DNA from: Methylobacterium crusticola
GTDB lineage: Bacteria > Pseudomonadota > Alphaproteobacteria > Rhizobiales > Beijerinckiaceae
Direction: 5' to 3'
Assembly (NCBI RefSeq): GCF_003574465.1
Contig: NZ_QOWC01000049.1
Coordinates: 1-44,046, forward strand
Length of the DNA: 44,046 nucleotides
Positions 1-9,020 of this stretch are shown here, one piece after another (the first letter of the stretch is position 1; each line of letters begins with the position of its first letter). The notes under the pieces were generated by a model that ran no database searches, was not told the origin of the DNA, and worked only from the letters and a program-made list of their open reading frames with translations. The translations under genes and the position numbers were made by a program.

Positions 1-56
1 CGCGCGGGCGCCCCGGGTCGCGGCGTCCGCGCCGGCGCCGTCGATCCGGGCCAGCT

Positions 57-83
57 TTGAACCCGCTGACGCCCTATGCTAAC
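57..83 (+). promoter_or_regulatory. weak promoter candidate upstream of fabA
   Basis: TTGAAC at 57-62 and GCTAAC at 78-83 are separated by 15 bases. This is the only AT-richer patch in the 169 bases before fabA. The spacing is short for a sigma-70-type promoter, so this is a suggestion only. I see no gene in 1-169; a gene on the far side would lie outside the window. Confidence 0.22.
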
Positions 84-169
84 GAGGCGCCGGCCGGCGC
101 CGGGCAGCCCGCGCGCCGGCGCCGGCGCAATCCCGCCACACCCGCCGCCACGAGGATCTCGCTCCCTCC

Positions 170-733
170 ATGTCCGCCGACCAGCCCACTGCGCCGCCCG
201 CCGCCGAGGCCCCGGCCCGGCCCACCCGCTTCTCCTACGAGGAGCTGCTGGCCTGCGGCCGCGGCGAGTTGTTCGGGTCCGGCAACGCGCAGCTGCCGCT
301 GCCGCCGATGCTGATGTTCGACCGCATCGTGTCGGTCGGCCGGGAGGGGGGCGCCCACGGCAAGGGGCACGTCCGGGCGGAGCTCGACGTGCGGCCCGAC
401 CTCTGGTTCTTTCCCTGCCACTTCCAGGGCGACCCGGTGATGCCGGGCTGCCTGGGCCTCGACGCGCTCTGGCAGCTGGTCGGCTTCTTCCTCGGCTGGC
501 TGGGCTCGCCCGGGCGCGGCCGCGCCCTCGGGGTCGGGGAGGTCAAGTTCAGCGACCAGGTGCTGCCGAGCGTCCGCCGGGTCGTCTACGGCGTCGACCT
601 GAAGCGCGTGCGCCAGGGCCGCCTCGTGCTCGGCATCGCGGATGGCTGGCTCGAGGCGGACGGCCGGCGCATCTACGAGGCGCAGGACCTGCGGGTCGGC
701 CTGTTCCAGGCGGCCGCGCCCGCCGGCGGCTAG
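170..733 (+). CDS. fabA: 3-hydroxydecanoyl-ACP dehydratase/isomerase FabA
   Basis: FabA dehydrates beta-hydroxyacyl-ACP and isomerises trans-2- to cis-3-decenoyl-ACP, the branch point for unsaturated fatty acids in the cytoplasmic type II pathway. The 187-residue product is slightly longer than the usual 170 or so because of an Ala/Pro-rich N-terminus. The hot-dog active-site helix region is intact: [20 protein letters not shown] at about residues 84-103, giving the catalytic His84 and Asp98. A GAGG lies 14 bases before the ATG, a little far. fabB and fabI follow on the same strand, the classic alphaproteobacterial fabA-fabB-fabI order, so co-transcription is likely. Confidence 0.97.
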   Translation: MSADQPTAPPAAEAPARPTRFSYEELLACGRGELFGSGNAQLPLPPMLMFDRIVSVGREGGAHGKGHVRAELDVRPDLWFFPCHFQGDPVMPGCLGLDALWQLVGFFLGWLGSPGRGRALGVGEVKFSDQVLPSVRRVVYGVDLKRVRQGRLVLGIADGWLEADGRRIYEAQDLRVGLFQAAAPAGG

Positions 734-799
734 CGCCGCGGCGCCCGCCGCGATCGCGCGGAATCGGGAGCCTTCCCCCGGATGGGCGGTTGAGATTAC

Positions 800-812
800 G
801 GCTCCGGGAGCC
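800..812. repeat. 13-bp palindrome between fabA and fabB
   Basis: GGCTCC-G-GGAGCC is a perfect inverted repeat. CGGGAGCCT inside it (805-813) also occurs at 765-773, so the fabA-fabB gap holds both a palindrome and a 9-bp direct repeat. It may be an operator or only a GC-rich hairpin. Confidence 0.4.
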
Positions 813-866
813 TAGGTGACACCCGCGTGGCGCCTCCGGGCGCCGCTCCGGAGGGTTCCGACGATC

Positions 867-2093
867 ATGAGGCGTGTGGCGATCACCGGGATGGGCATCG
901 TCTCGTCCATCGGCAATTCCACGCAGGAGGTGCTGGCGTCCCTGCGCGAGGCGCGCTCCGGCATCACCCGGGCCGAGGATTTCGCGGCCCACGGCTTCCG
1001 CAGCCAGGTCTACGGGGCCCCGACGCTCGACGCCGAGGCGGTGGTCGACCGCCGGGCCATGCGCTTCCACGGCGGCGGCACCGCCTGGAACCACGTCGCG
1101 ATGGAGCAGGCGATCCGGGACGCCGGCCTCGAGGAGGCCGAGGTCTCGCACGAGCGCACCGGCATCATCATGGGATCGGGCGGTCCCTCGACGAAGGCCC
1201 TGGTTGAGGCCGCCGACGTCGCCCGGGCCAAGGGTCCCAAGCGCGTCGGGCCCTTCGCGGTGCCTAAGGCGATGTCCTCCACCGCGTCGGCGACGCTCGC
1301 CACCTGGTTCAAGATCCGGGGCGTGAACTACTCGATCTCCTCGGCCTGCGCGACCTCGAACCACTGCATCGGCAACGCCGCCGAGATCATCCAGGGCGGC
1401 CGCCAGGACATCATCTTCGCGGGCGGCTGCGAGGAGCTGGACTGGACGCTCTCGGTGCTGTTCGACGCCATGGGGGCGATGTCCTCGAAGTACAACGACA
1501 TGCCCGCCCGGGCCTCGCGCGCCTACGACGTCGCCCGCGACGGCTTCGTGATCGCGGGGGGCGCCGGGGTGCTGGTGCTCGAGGAGCTCGAGCACGCCCG
1601 CGCCCGGGGCGCCCGCATCTACGGCGAGGTCGCGGGCTACGGCGCCACCTCGGACGGCCACGACATGGTGGCGCCCTCGGGCGAGGGCGCCGTGCGCTGC
1701 ATGCGCCAGGCGATCGAGGGCCTGAAGGGCGCCCGGATCGACTACATCAACCCCCACGCCACCTCGACGCCGGTCGGCGACGACAAGGAGATCGAGGCGA
1801 TCCGCGAGGTGTTCGGCACCGGCGCGGCCTGCCCGCCCATCGCCGCCACCAAGTCGCTGACCGGCCACTCCCTCGGCGCCACCGGCGTGCAGGAGGCGAT
1901 CTACTCCCTGCTGATGATGCAGAACGGCTTCATCTGCGAGAGCGCCCACATCGAGGAGCTCGACCCCGCCTTCGCCGACATGCCGATCCTGCGCGAGCGC
2001 GTCGACGGGGCCAGGCTCGGCCACGTGCTGACCAATTCCTTCGGGTTCGGCGGCACCAACGCCACGCTGGTGCTCAAGCACGTCGACGCCTGA
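867..2093 (+). CDS. fabB: 3-oxoacyl-ACP synthase I (KAS I) FabB
   Basis: FabB is the condensing enzyme that extends cis-unsaturated acyl-ACP with malonyl-ACP. The 408-residue length matches KAS I enzymes. The catalytic triad is visible: Cys161 in [14 protein letters not shown], His297 in [11 protein letters not shown] and His334 in [12 protein letters not shown], plus the glycine-rich C-terminal [16 protein letters not shown] chose the ATG at 867 because GGAGGG lies at 850-855 and the family starts with this RRVAITGMG strand. A GTG at 816 would add 17 residues with no such support. Confidence 0.97.
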   Translation: MRRVAITGMGIVSSIGNSTQEVLASLREARSGITRAEDFAAHGFRSQVYGAPTLDAEAVVDRRAMRFHGGGTAWNHVAMEQAIRDAGLEEAEVSHERTGIIMGSGGPSTKALVEAADVARAKGPKRVGPFAVPKAMSSTASATLATWFKIRGVNYSISSACATSNHCIGNAAEIIQGGRQDIIFAGGCEELDWTLSVLFDAMGAMSSKYNDMPARASRAYDVARDGFVIAGGAGVLVLEELEHARARGARIYGEVAGYGATSDGHDMVAPSGEGAVRCMRQAIEGLKGARIDYINPHATSTPVGDDKEIEAIREVFGTGAACPPIAATKSLTGHSLGATGVQEAIYSLLMMQNGFICESAHIEELDPAFADMPILRERVDGARLGHVLTNSFGFGGTNATLVLKHVDA

Positions 2094-2175
2094 TCCGGGC
2101 CGCGGTGGACAAGGGGGCGGCCGGGCGGGTAAGGCCGGGCCGCCGGCACCGCGCCGGGACGGGAGGACGGCTGGC

Positions 2176-3003
2176 GTGACAGGTTTGATGGCAGGCAGGC
2201 GCGGGCTCGTGATGGGCGTCGCGAACGACCACTCCATCGCCTGGGGCATCGCCCGGACGCTGGCCGCGCAGGGCGCGGCCCTGGCGTTCACCTACCAGGG
2301 CGAGGCGCTGGGGCGCCGGGTCGCGCCGCTCGCCGCCTCCCTGGGCTCGGACATCGTGCTGGCGTGCGACGTCGAGGACCTCGCCAGCGTGGACGCCGCC
2401 TTCGCGGCGCTCGACCGGGCCTGGCCCGAGGGTCTCGACTTCGTGGTCCACGCCATCGGCTTCTCCGACAAGGCGCAGCTCAAGGGCCGCTACGTCGACG
2501 TCACCACCCGGGAGAACTTCTCCCGCACCATGGTGATCTCCTGCTTCTCCTTCACGGAGGTCGCCCAGCGGGCGGCCCGGCGCATGCGGCCCGGAGGCGC
2601 GCTCCTGACGCTGACCTACGGCGGCGCCAGCCGGGTGATGCCGAACTACAACGTCATGGGCCTCGCCAAGGCGGCCCTCGAGGCCTCGGTGCGCTACCTC
2701 GCCGCCGACCTCGGGCCCGACGGCATCCGGGTCAACGCCCTCTCGGCCGGCCCGGTCCGGACCCTGGCGGGCGCCGGCATCGCCGACGCCCGGCTGATGT
2801 TCAACCACCAGAACGCCCACGCCCCCTTGCGCCGCACCGTGACGCTGGACGACGTCGGGGGCTCGGCGCTCTACCTGCTCTCGCCGCTCTCGGGCGGCGT
2901 CACCGGCGAGGTCCATTTCGTCGATTCGGGCTACAACATCATCTCGATGCCCCGTCCCGAGGTGCTGAAGGCCCAGGACGCCGCCGGGGTGACGGACGCC
3001 TGA
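2176..3003 (+). CDS. fabI: enoyl-ACP reductase (NADH) FabI
   Basis: FabI is a short-chain dehydrogenase-fold reductase for the last step of each fatty acid elongation cycle. The 275 residues carry the FabI cofactor signature [13 protein letters not shown] near the N-terminus and the catalytic Tyr-x6-Lys in [14 protein letters not shown] around residues 156-169. The GTG at 2176 is preferred over the ATG at 2188 because GGGAGGA at 2160-2166 is properly spaced only for the GTG. It lies 82 bases after fabB in the same direction. Alphaproteobacteria often carry several FabI paralogues; which one this is cannot be told from the window. Confidence 0.95.
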   Translation: MTGLMAGRRGLVMGVANDHSIAWGIARTLAAQGAALAFTYQGEALGRRVAPLAASLGSDIVLACDVEDLASVDAAFAALDRAWPEGLDFVVHAIGFSDKAQLKGRYVDVTTRENFSRTMVISCFSFTEVAQRAARRMRPGGALLTLTYGGASRVMPNYNVMGLAKAALEASVRYLAADLGPDGIRVNALSAGPVRTLAGAGIADARLMFNHQNAHAPLRRTVTLDDVGGSALYLLSPLSGGVTGEVHFVDSGYNIISMPRPEVLKAQDAAGVTDA

Positions 3004-3079
3004 GGCGCCGGCCGGTCTGGCGCGGACCCGGCCCCTCTGCGAAGCTGGCGCGCCGCCCGCCTCCCGGAGGGATCCCCCG

Positions 3080-4774
3080 ATGTCAGACCCGCTCGCCCGC
3101 CGGATCGCGCAAGGGGCGGGGCGCGCGCCCGCCGACCTGGTGATCCGCGGCGCCCGCCTCCTCGACCTCGTCACCGGCGACCTCGCCGAGACCGACATCG
3201 CCGTCTGCGGCGACACGGTCGTGGGCACCTACGGGCGCTACGAGGGCGGGCGGGTGATCGAGGCGGGCGGGCGCATCGCGGTCCCGGGCTTCATCGACAC
3301 CCACCTGCACATCGAATCCTCGCTCATCACCCCGCACGAGTTCGACCGCTGCGTGCTGCCGCGGGGCGTCACCACGGCGATCTGGGACCCGCACGAACTC
3401 GCCAACGTGCTCGGCACCGCCGCCTTCGACTACGCGCTCGCGGCGGCGGGCGAGACCGTGATGGACATCCGGGTCCAGCTCTCCTCCTGCGTGCCCGCGA
3501 CGGATCTCGAGAGCGCGGGCGCCCGCATCGAGGCGGGGGACCTCGCGGCCTACCGCGACCATCCCCGGGCGCTCGGCCTCGCCGAGTTCATGAACGTCCC
3601 GGGCGTGCTCGCGGGCGACCCCGGATGCCTCGCCAAGCTCGACGCCTTCGCGGGCCGCCACGTCGACGGCCACGCGCCGCTCCTGTCGGGCCTGGCGCTC
3701 AACGCCTACGCGGCGGCGGGCATCCGCACCGACCACGAGGCCACCTCGGCGGCCGAGGCGCTGGAGAAGATCCGCAAGGGCATGACGGTGCTGATCCGCG
3801 AGGGATCGGTCTCGAAGGACCTGCACGCGCTGGCCCCCCTCCTGACCGTCGGGACCTCGCCGTTCCTCGCCTTCTGCACCGACGACCGCAACCCCCTCGA
3901 CATTGCCGAGGAGGGACATCTCGACCATCTGATCCGGACCGCGATCGGCCTCGGCGTGCCGCCGCTCGCCGCCTACCGGGCCGCCTCCCTCAGCGCCGCC
4001 GCCGCCTTCGGGCTCACCGACCGGGGCCTGATCGCCCCGGGCCGGCGCGCCGACATCGTGCTCCTGGACGACCTCGCCGCCTGCGCGGTCGCGGGCGTGA
4101 TCGCGGGCGGGCGACCGGTCGACGACGCGGTCTTCGCCGCGCGGCCGCGGATCCCGGCCCCGGGGCGGGACAGCGTCCGGGCCGCGCCCGTGACGCCGGA
4201 CGATTTCCGGGTGGACGCTCCGGGCGCCCGCGAGACCTCCGTCATCGGCGTGGTGCCGGGGCGGATCATCACCGAGCACCGGCGCCTGACCCTGCCGGCG
4301 CGGGACGGCGCGGCCGCCTGCGATCCGGCCCGGGACGTCGTCAAGGTCGCGGTCGTGGCGCGCCACGGCACCCGGAGCATCGGGCGCGGCTTCGTGCAGG
4401 GCTTCGGCCTGCGGCGCGGCGCCATCGCCTCCTCGGTCGGCCACGACAGCCACAACCTCTGCGTGGTCGGGGCCGACGACGCCGACATGGCCTTCGCGGT
4501 CAACCGCCTGATCGCCCTCCAGGGCGGCTTCGTGGTGGCGCAGGGCGGCGCCGTCCTGGCCGAGCTGCCGCTGCCCATCGCCGGCCTGGTGAGCGACCTG
4601 CCCTTCGAGGCCGTGCGCGACGCGCTCCTTCCCCTGCGCGCGGCCGCCCGCGCCCTCGGCTGCACCCTGCCGGAGCCGTTCCTGCAGGTCGCCTTCCTGC
4701 CGCTGCCGGTGATTCCCCACCTGAAGATCACCGATCGCGGGCTCGTGGACGTGGACCGGATGGTGCTGCTCTGA
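3080..4774 (+). CDS. ade: adenine deaminase
   Basis: The enzyme deaminates adenine to hypoxanthine and ammonia in purine salvage and nitrogen scavenging. The 564-residue amidohydrolase has the metal-binding [11 protein letters not shown] (His75, His77), the [11 protein letters not shown] motif, [12 protein letters not shown], a [17 protein letters not shown] stretch, and the C-terminal domain [20 protein letters not shown] with the [12 protein letters not shown] motif. All are typical of the Ade/AdeC family and none occur in dihydroorotases or hydantoinases. GGAGG at 3066-3070 supports the ATG. It follows fabI by 76 bases; sharing a transcript is possible but functionally unrelated. Confidence 0.93.
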   Translation: MSDPLARRIAQGAGRAPADLVIRGARLLDLVTGDLAETDIAVCGDTVVGTYGRYEGGRVIEAGGRIAVPGFIDTHLHIESSLITPHEFDRCVLPRGVTTAIWDPHELANVLGTAAFDYALAAAGETVMDIRVQLSSCVPATDLESAGARIEAGDLAAYRDHPRALGLAEFMNVPGVLAGDPGCLAKLDAFAGRHVDGHAPLLSGLALNAYAAAGIRTDHEATSAAEALEKIRKGMTVLIREGSVSKDLHALAPLLTVGTSPFLAFCTDDRNPLDIAEEGHLDHLIRTAIGLGVPPLAAYRAASLSAAAAFGLTDRGLIAPGRRADIVLLDDLAACAVAGVIAGGRPVDDAVFAARPRIPAPGRDSVRAAPVTPDDFRVDAPGARETSVIGVVPGRIITEHRRLTLPARDGAAACDPARDVVKVAVVARHGTRSIGRGFVQGFGLRRGAIASSVGHDSHNLCVVGADDADMAFAVNRLIALQGGFVVAQGGAVLAELPLPIAGLVSDLPFEAVRDALLPLRAAARALGCTLPEPFLQVAFLPLPVIPHLKITDRGLVDVDRMVLL

Positions 4775-4925
4775 GGGCGCGCCCGGGCCCGAGCCTCCAG
4801 TCCGAGGGCGGGTGGGCGCCCGGAGCTGACGCAACGTCCGCGCGCGCCCGCCGAGACTTCGTCGGCCCGGCGGCCCGGGCGATTGCGTTTCCCATCCCGG
4901 GCGACTAAGCCGGGGCGCCCTGCAA

Positions 4926-4940
4926 TGCTGCAATGCAGCA
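4926..4940. promoter_or_regulatory. TGCTGCA-A-TGCAGCA palindrome, PhaR-like operator candidate
   Basis: This is a perfect 15-bp palindrome 15 bases before the HAD hydrolase ATG. Its core fits CTGC-N3-GCAG, the TGC-rich pattern reported for alphaproteobacterial PhaR polyhydroxybutyrate regulators. TGCAATGC is also directly repeated across 4921-4936. The surrounding bases are AT-richer than average. The palindrome is seen directly; the regulator is inference. Confidence 0.45.
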
Positions 4941-4955
4941 AAATTGGTGCGACGA

Positions 4956-5861
4956 ATGGCTGAACCGATTGTGGCGCACGAACCCGGCCCGGTCCCGGTC
5001 CTCGACGGGATCGGCGCGCTCGCCCCGCGCTTCGACCTGATCCTGTGCGACGTCTGGGGGGTGCTGCACGACGGGGTGCGCGCCCACCCGGCGGCGGGCG
5101 AGGCCCTGACCCGGTTCCGCGCGCTGCCCGGCGAGCGGCCGCGCCGCGTCGTGCTGGTCTCGAACGCCCCCCGTCCCGGGAGCGCCGTGCAGGTGCTGCT
5201 CGACGCCTTCGGCGTGCCGCGCTCGGCCTACGACGCCATCGTGACCTCGGGCGACCTCACCCGGACGCTGATGGCGGAGCGGGCCGACGCCCCGATGCAC
5301 CACCTCGGCCCGGACCGGGACCTGCCGATCTTCGAGGGCCTGGATCTGCGCCGCGGTGGTCCGGACGACGCCGCCCACGTGGTCGTCACTGGCCTCCTCG
5401 ACGACGAGACCGAGACCGCCGAGGATTACCGGGCGCGCCTGGAGCCCTGGCGGGCCCGCGGCGTCCCGATCATCTGCGCCAATCCCGACCTGGTGGTGGA
5501 GCGCGGCGCCAGGCTGATCCCGTGCGCGGGCGCCATCGCGAGCCTCTACGAGAGCATGGGCGGCACGGTGATCTACGCCGGCAAGCCCCACGTCCCGGTC
5601 TACGAGGCGGCGGTGGCGGCGGCCGCGGCGCTCGACGGGAGCGCCCCCCTTCCCCGGGACCGGGTGATGGCGGTGGGCGACGCGATCCGCACCGACATCG
5701 CCGGGGCCCGGGCCTACGGCATCGTCTCGGTGCTGGTGGCGCGGGGCATCCACGCGGCGGAGCTCGGCGTCGAGGCCGGCGCGAAGCTCGGCGACGTCGC
5801 CGGCTGGCTCGCGGCGCAGCCGGTCCATCCGGACGCCGTCGTGGACGTCCTGCGCTGGTGA
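4956..5861 (+). CDS. HAD superfamily class IIA hydrolase (TIGR01459-like)
   Basis: This is a predicted cytosolic phosphatase of the NagD-like class IIA HAD group; its substrate is unknown. The 301 residues show motif I as CDVWGVLHDG (nucleophile Asp32, with Trp in place of the second Asp, usual for this subfamily), motif II VLVSNAPRPG, the GKPHVPVYEAA region and motif III/IV VGDAIRTDIAGARAYGI. The GTG at 4944 would add four residues; the ATG at 4956 fits family starts (MAEPI). The gene stands alone between ade and the minus-strand chemotaxis pair, with a conspicuous palindrome just upstream. Confidence 0.88.
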   Translation: MAEPIVAHEPGPVPVLDGIGALAPRFDLILCDVWGVLHDGVRAHPAAGEALTRFRALPGERPRRVVLVSNAPRPGSAVQVLLDAFGVPRSAYDAIVTSGDLTRTLMAERADAPMHHLGPDRDLPIFEGLDLRRGGPDDAAHVVVTGLLDDETETAEDYRARLEPWRARGVPIICANPDLVVERGARLIPCAGAIASLYESMGGTVIYAGKPHVPVYEAAVAAAAALDGSAPLPRDRVMAVGDAIRTDIAGARAYGIVSVLVARGIHAAELGVEAGAKLGDVAGWLAAQPVHPDAVVDVLRW

Positions 5862-5907
5862 GCGCCGCGCCGGCTGGCGCCGCGTCGGCAGGCGCCGCGC
5901 CGGTCGC

Positions 5908-6525
5908 TCAGGAGAACAGCGCGTCGATGGCGTCCTGGGGCGTCGCCGGCCCCTTGAGCTGCGGCCCGTTCAGCAGCAGCGTCTCGCGCCGCGCCTGGCG
6001 CCGCGCCTCCTCGGCGTCCACCTCGGCCTCGCCGTCGCGGACGTTGACGAGGGTCGAGAACTGCGAGAGGCGCTTCTCGAGCTGGCCGAGGGCATCCACC
6101 ACCTTGGAGATGCGCTGGCCGGTGATGTCCTGGAAGGCGCAGGCCTCGAAGATGTCGTTGATCCGGGCCTCCACCTGCGCCCGGTACTCGTCGAGGGTCC
6201 GGGCCTCGATCACCATCATCGCCTCGGCCGCCTCCATGATGGAGTTCGTGGCGCTGGCGGTGGCCGTGACGACGCTGCCGAGCTCGTCGTGCGCCATGGG
6301 GATGCGGTCGCGCGTCAGCTCCTGGGCCCGCAGGGCCGCGATCCCGCGCTTGAGCTTGGTGATGTAGTCGGCGATCTCGATGAGTTCGCTCACCGCCATG
6401 GCGGGCCTCGCCGGCGACGGAGGTGGCTCGCCGCGGCGGGCATTGGGTGTGCGTGGCACGGGAGGCTGGCCTCCGATCAGTCGGACGAGGGATGAAACGA
6501 GGCCTTGCTTCGTCTGCCTGAGCAC
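5908..6525 (-). CDS. cheZ: CheZ-type chemotaxis protein phosphatase
   Basis: CheZ dephosphorylates CheY-P and ends the flagellar switching signal. The 205-residue protein has the helical hairpin region with EACAFQDITGQRISKVV. The D-x-T-G-Q motif supplies the two catalytic residues (Asp133, Gln137, with the same spacing as E. coli CheZ Asp143/Gln147). The C-terminus PQDAIDALFS resembles the amphipathic CheY-binding tail. The GTG start at 6525 has GGAG 7 bases upstream; an internal Met43 (MAVSELIEIADYI) is the alternative start and would remove a Pro/Arg-rich tail. It lies 109 bases downstream of cheY on the same strand. Confidence 0.88.
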   Translation of the reverse strand: MLRQTKQGLVSSLVRLIGGQPPVPRTPNARRGEPPPSPARPAMAVSELIEIADYITKLKRGIAALRAQELTRDRIPMAHDELGSVVTATASATNSIMEAAEAMMVIEARTLDEYRAQVEARINDIFEACAFQDITGQRISKVVDALGQLEKRLSQFSTLVNVRDGEAEVDAEEARRQARRETLLLNGPQLKGPATPQDAIDALFS

Positions 6526-6634
6526 GTATCCGCTCCAGCGTGCCGACCCGGGCGATCACCGGGTGCCCTGCGGCCGGGGCCCGCCCCCTCGAACCCGAGG
6601 GGCCGCGGTCCCGGCGGTGCCCGCACCCGCCGGC

Positions 6635-7018
6635 TCAGGCGCCGCAGACGGCCTCGATCTTGGTCTTCAGCGTCTGGGCGTTGAAGGGCTTGACGATGTA
6701 GTTGTTCACGCCGGCCTTCTTGGCGGCGATCACGTTCTCGGTCTTCGACTCGGCCGTGACCATGATGAAGGGCGTGGTGCGCAGGGCGTCGTCGGCCCGC
6801 ACGTGGCGCAGGAGCTCGTAGCCCGTCATCGGCTCCATGTTCCAGTCGGAGATCACGAGGCCGTACTTCTTCTGCTTGAGCTTGGCGAGCGCGCCCGTCC
6901 CGTCCGAGGCGTCGTCGACGTCCTCGAAGCCGAGCTGCTTCAGCAGGTTGCGGATGATGCGGACCATCGTCTGGTAGTCGTCCACGACGAGGATCGGCAT
7001 GCCGAGGTCAAGGGCCAT
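6635..7018 (-). CDS. cheY: chemotaxis response regulator CheY
   Basis: This is a single-domain receiver of 127 residues that carries the phosphoryl signal from CheA to the flagellar motor. The acidic pocket Asp13-Asp14, the phosphoacceptor Asp58 in VISDWNMEPM, Thr88 in FIMVTAES and Lys110 in NYIVKPFNAQ are all present. The DWNMEPM context is that of motor-binding CheY proteins. Its own phosphatase gene follows directly, so the pair forms a signal-termination unit. No kinase or receptor gene is adjacent. Confidence 0.95.
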   Translation of the reverse strand: MALDLGMPILVVDDYQTMVRIIRNLLKQLGFEDVDDASDGTGALAKLKQKKYGLVISDWNMEPMTGYELLRHVRADDALRTTPFIMVTAESKTENVIAAKKAGVNNYIVKPFNAQTLKTKIEAVCGA

Positions 7019-7323
7019 GGGTCCGGCTCCGTTCGCGGGCGCGACGCATCCCCGTCGCGACGAGCCCCGCTTCGATCATGAGGCGAAGCGCCGGGCGGCG
7101 CCTCCGACCCGGATATGTAATCGCTGCCCGTTGCGAAGCAGTTAAAGCGGCCGTCCGGCCCGGGTCCCCGCGCGACCTTAGGTCAAGGCGGCCGCGCCTG
7201 GACCGCGGCCCGCCTTGACCCTCCGGGCGGTTTTCGACAGGGTCGCGCCGCCTCCCGCGGGATGGGCCTCGCGGCCCCGACGCCGGGACGCGGACCACGC
7301 AGCGCCCAACCGGTCGGACCTTC
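7019..7323. other. divergent cheY / ribF intergenic region
   Basis: This 305-base gap has no gene. It contains an AT-richer stretch at about 7113-7147 that could hold the minus-strand cheY promoter, and a long inverted repeat at 7181-7220 (listed separately). No convincing complete promoter pair was found for either side. Confidence 0.6.
7181..7220. repeat. long inverted repeat upstream of ribF
   Basis: GGTCAAGGCG at 7181-7190 pairs perfectly with CGCCTTGACC at 7211-7220. The stem continues through GGCCGCG/CGCGGCC after a one-base bulge, leaving a loop of about 7 bases. It contains TTGACC on the ribF side. It could be an operator or a cruciform; there is no T-tract to make it a terminator. 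Confidence 0.6.
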
Positions 7324-8343
7324 ATGCCGTCGAGCGACGAGACTGCCGCACGCCCCGTCGCCGCACCGATCCCGTCCTCCGTCGCGCCCCTGGTCGTCCA
7401 CCGCGACGGCGAGCCGGTGCCCGCGCCCCTGCGCGGCGCGGTCGCGGCGCTGGGCAACTTCGACGGCATCCACCAGGGCCACCGGGCCCTGATCGCGACG
7501 GTCCGGGAGCTCGCCTCCGCGTCGGGTCGCCCGAGCGCGGTCCTCACCTTCGAGCCGCACCCGCGCGAGTTCTTCGCGCCCGGCCGCCCGATGTTCCGCC
7601 TCACCGGCGAGGCGGAGAAGCTCGCGGTGCTGCACCGGCTCGGGATCGGCGGGGTGTTCGTGCGCCGCTTCGATGCGGGGCTGGCCGGCACCGGGGCGGC
7701 GGCCTTCGTGGCCGGCCTGCTCAGGGCCGAGCTCGGCCTCTCCGGCGTGGTGATCGGGCACGATTTCCACTTCGGCCGCGGCCGGGAGGGCACGCCGGCG
7801 GTCCTGGAGGCGCTCTGCGCCGAGAACGGGCTCGCCTGCCGGGTCGTCCCGGCGGTGGCGGCGGGGGGCGGCGAGGCCCCGGTCTCCTCGAGTGCCATCC
7901 GGGCCGCCCTGGAGGCCGGGGACGTCGCGTCAGCCAACCACCTCCTCGGCTACCGCTGGTTCGTCGAGGGCGAGGTGCGCCACGGCGACAAGCGCGGCCG
8001 CGTGCTCGGCTTCCCGACCGCCAACCTGAGCCTGAGCTCCTGCGGCCTCGCCCACGGCATCTACGCGGTGCGCGCCCGGCTCGCCGACGGGCAGGTGCGC
8101 GACGGCGTGGCGAGCTACGGCCGGCGCCCGACCTTCGACGACGGCGCCCCCCTCCTCGAGACCTACCTGTTCGATTTCGCCGGCGACCTCTACGGGCAGC
8201 GGATGCAGGTGGAGTTCGCCGGCTGGATCCGCGGCGAGGTCCGCTTCGAGAGCGCCGAGGCCCTGGTGGCCCGCATGCACGAGGACGCCGCCGCGGCGCG
8301 GCGCCTGCTGGCGCAGGACCGCACGCCCTCGATGCTGGGCTGA
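7324..8343 (+). CDS. ribF: bifunctional riboflavin kinase / FAD synthetase RibF
   Basis: RibF phosphorylates riboflavin to FMN and adenylates FMN to FAD. The 339 residues comprise an N-terminal nucleotidyltransferase domain (LGNFDGIHQGHRAL near residue 42; FEPHPREFF; GHDFHFGRGREG; SSSAIRAALEAGD) and a C-terminal flavokinase domain (GDKRGRVLGFPTANL, HGIYAVRARL, YGRRPTF, FDFAGDLYGQRM) from about residue 190 on. Both active sites look intact. The start has only a weak Shine-Dalgarno. ileS and lspA lie downstream, as in many proteobacteria, but here with a small minus-strand gene in between. Confidence 0.96.
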   Translation: MPSSDETAARPVAAPIPSSVAPLVVHRDGEPVPAPLRGAVAALGNFDGIHQGHRALIATVRELASASGRPSAVLTFEPHPREFFAPGRPMFRLTGEAEKLAVLHRLGIGGVFVRRFDAGLAGTGAAAFVAGLLRAELGLSGVVIGHDFHFGRGREGTPAVLEALCAENGLACRVVPAVAAGGGEAPVSSSAIRAALEAGDVASANHLLGYRWFVEGEVRHGDKRGRVLGFPTANLSLSSCGLAHGIYAVRARLADGQVRDGVASYGRRPTFDDGAPLLETYLFDFAGDLYGQRMQVEFAGWIRGEVRFESAEALVARMHEDAAAARRLLAQDRTPSMLG

Positions 8344-8355
8344 CGCCGCGGAGCC

Positions 8356-8375
8356 GGCCCCGCACGGCCGGGGCC
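8356..8375. terminator. GC hairpin between convergent genes
   Basis: GGCCCCG (8356-8362) and CGGGGCC (8369-8375) form a 7-bp stem with a 6-base loop between the convergent ribF and 8387 genes. There is no T-run on either strand, so the terminator role is inferred from position. Confidence 0.4.
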
Positions 8376-8386
8376 TGCGGCCCGGC

Positions 8387-8680
8387 CTAGTCCGGGACCA
8401 GCTCGCGGGCCGGCCCGGTGACGTCGCGGCGGTTCCGGTCCGCCCGGGCGGGGCCCTCGGGCCCGCGTGCCCGGCCTCCCCGCGCCCGGGCGCCGTCGGC
8501 CTCCGGGATCAGCACCGGGTCGGCGGGCGTGACGGTGCCGGTCGCGTCGACGTCGCCGGACATCGCGCTCGGTGCCGGCGGGCGGTCGCGGGCGCCGGCC
8601 GGGCCGGCCAGCAGGATCGCGAGCGGCAGCGCGGCGAGCGCGAGGCGGGGCGAGGGCGTCCTCGTCGGAAGCGGGCTCAT
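8387..8680 (-). CDS. small exported protein, unknown function
   Basis: The product is 97 residues with a Sec-type signal: a short polar start with an Arg at 12, a hydrophobic core [14 protein letters not shown] and a likely cut after AGA (residue 30). The mature part is Pro/Arg/Asp-rich with no recognisable domain. GAGGG at 8687-8691 (read on the minus strand) sits 6 bases before the ATG, which is the main reason to accept it as a gene. It is convergent with ribF. I do not recognise the family. Confidence 0.6.
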   Translation of the reverse strand: MSPLPTRTPSPRLALAALPLAILLAGPAGARDRPPAPSAMSGDVDATGTVTPADPVLIPEADGARARGGRARGPEGPARADRNRRDVTGPARELVPD

Positions 8681-9020
8681 GGCGGTCCCTCAAGGATCGT
8701 GCGGGGCGCGCGGCGCCGCGACAGACCAATCCGGTCCGGCCCGTCCGCGTTCCCGGGCGGGGGGCGGCTCCGGCCGCGGATGCGATCGCGGCGCTTCCCC
8801 CGCCCCGCCGCCACTGCTAGAAGCGCCGGATGACCGTATCGCACCCGCGCGGCGCCTCGACCCGGCGAATTACGAGCCCGGCTTCCGCCTGAGGGCCGCG
8901 ACGGCGGCCGCGCGGAGGCCGGGATGTCCGCCGATCGCCGCGGGCCCGATCGCCGCGATCCCTCCGGTGCCCCGGGCCGCCCCTCGCCGCCGGCGCCCGC
9001 CAGACGAGCCCTTGACGACC
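8681..9020. other. ileS upstream region
   Basis: These 340 bases hold no gene I can support. TGCTAG at 8815-8820 is a possible -10 hexamer without a good -35. GGAGG at 8914-8918 precedes an ATG at 8924, but that frame simply runs out of register over ileS and is treated as a shadow. No T-box is expected or seen. Confidence 0.5.

Noticed and set aside
5908..7018. A wider chemotaxis operon around cheY-cheZ
   Set aside because: Both strands between 4774 and 8343 were read; no cheA, cheW, cheB or cheR is present, so only the two-gene pair is supported.
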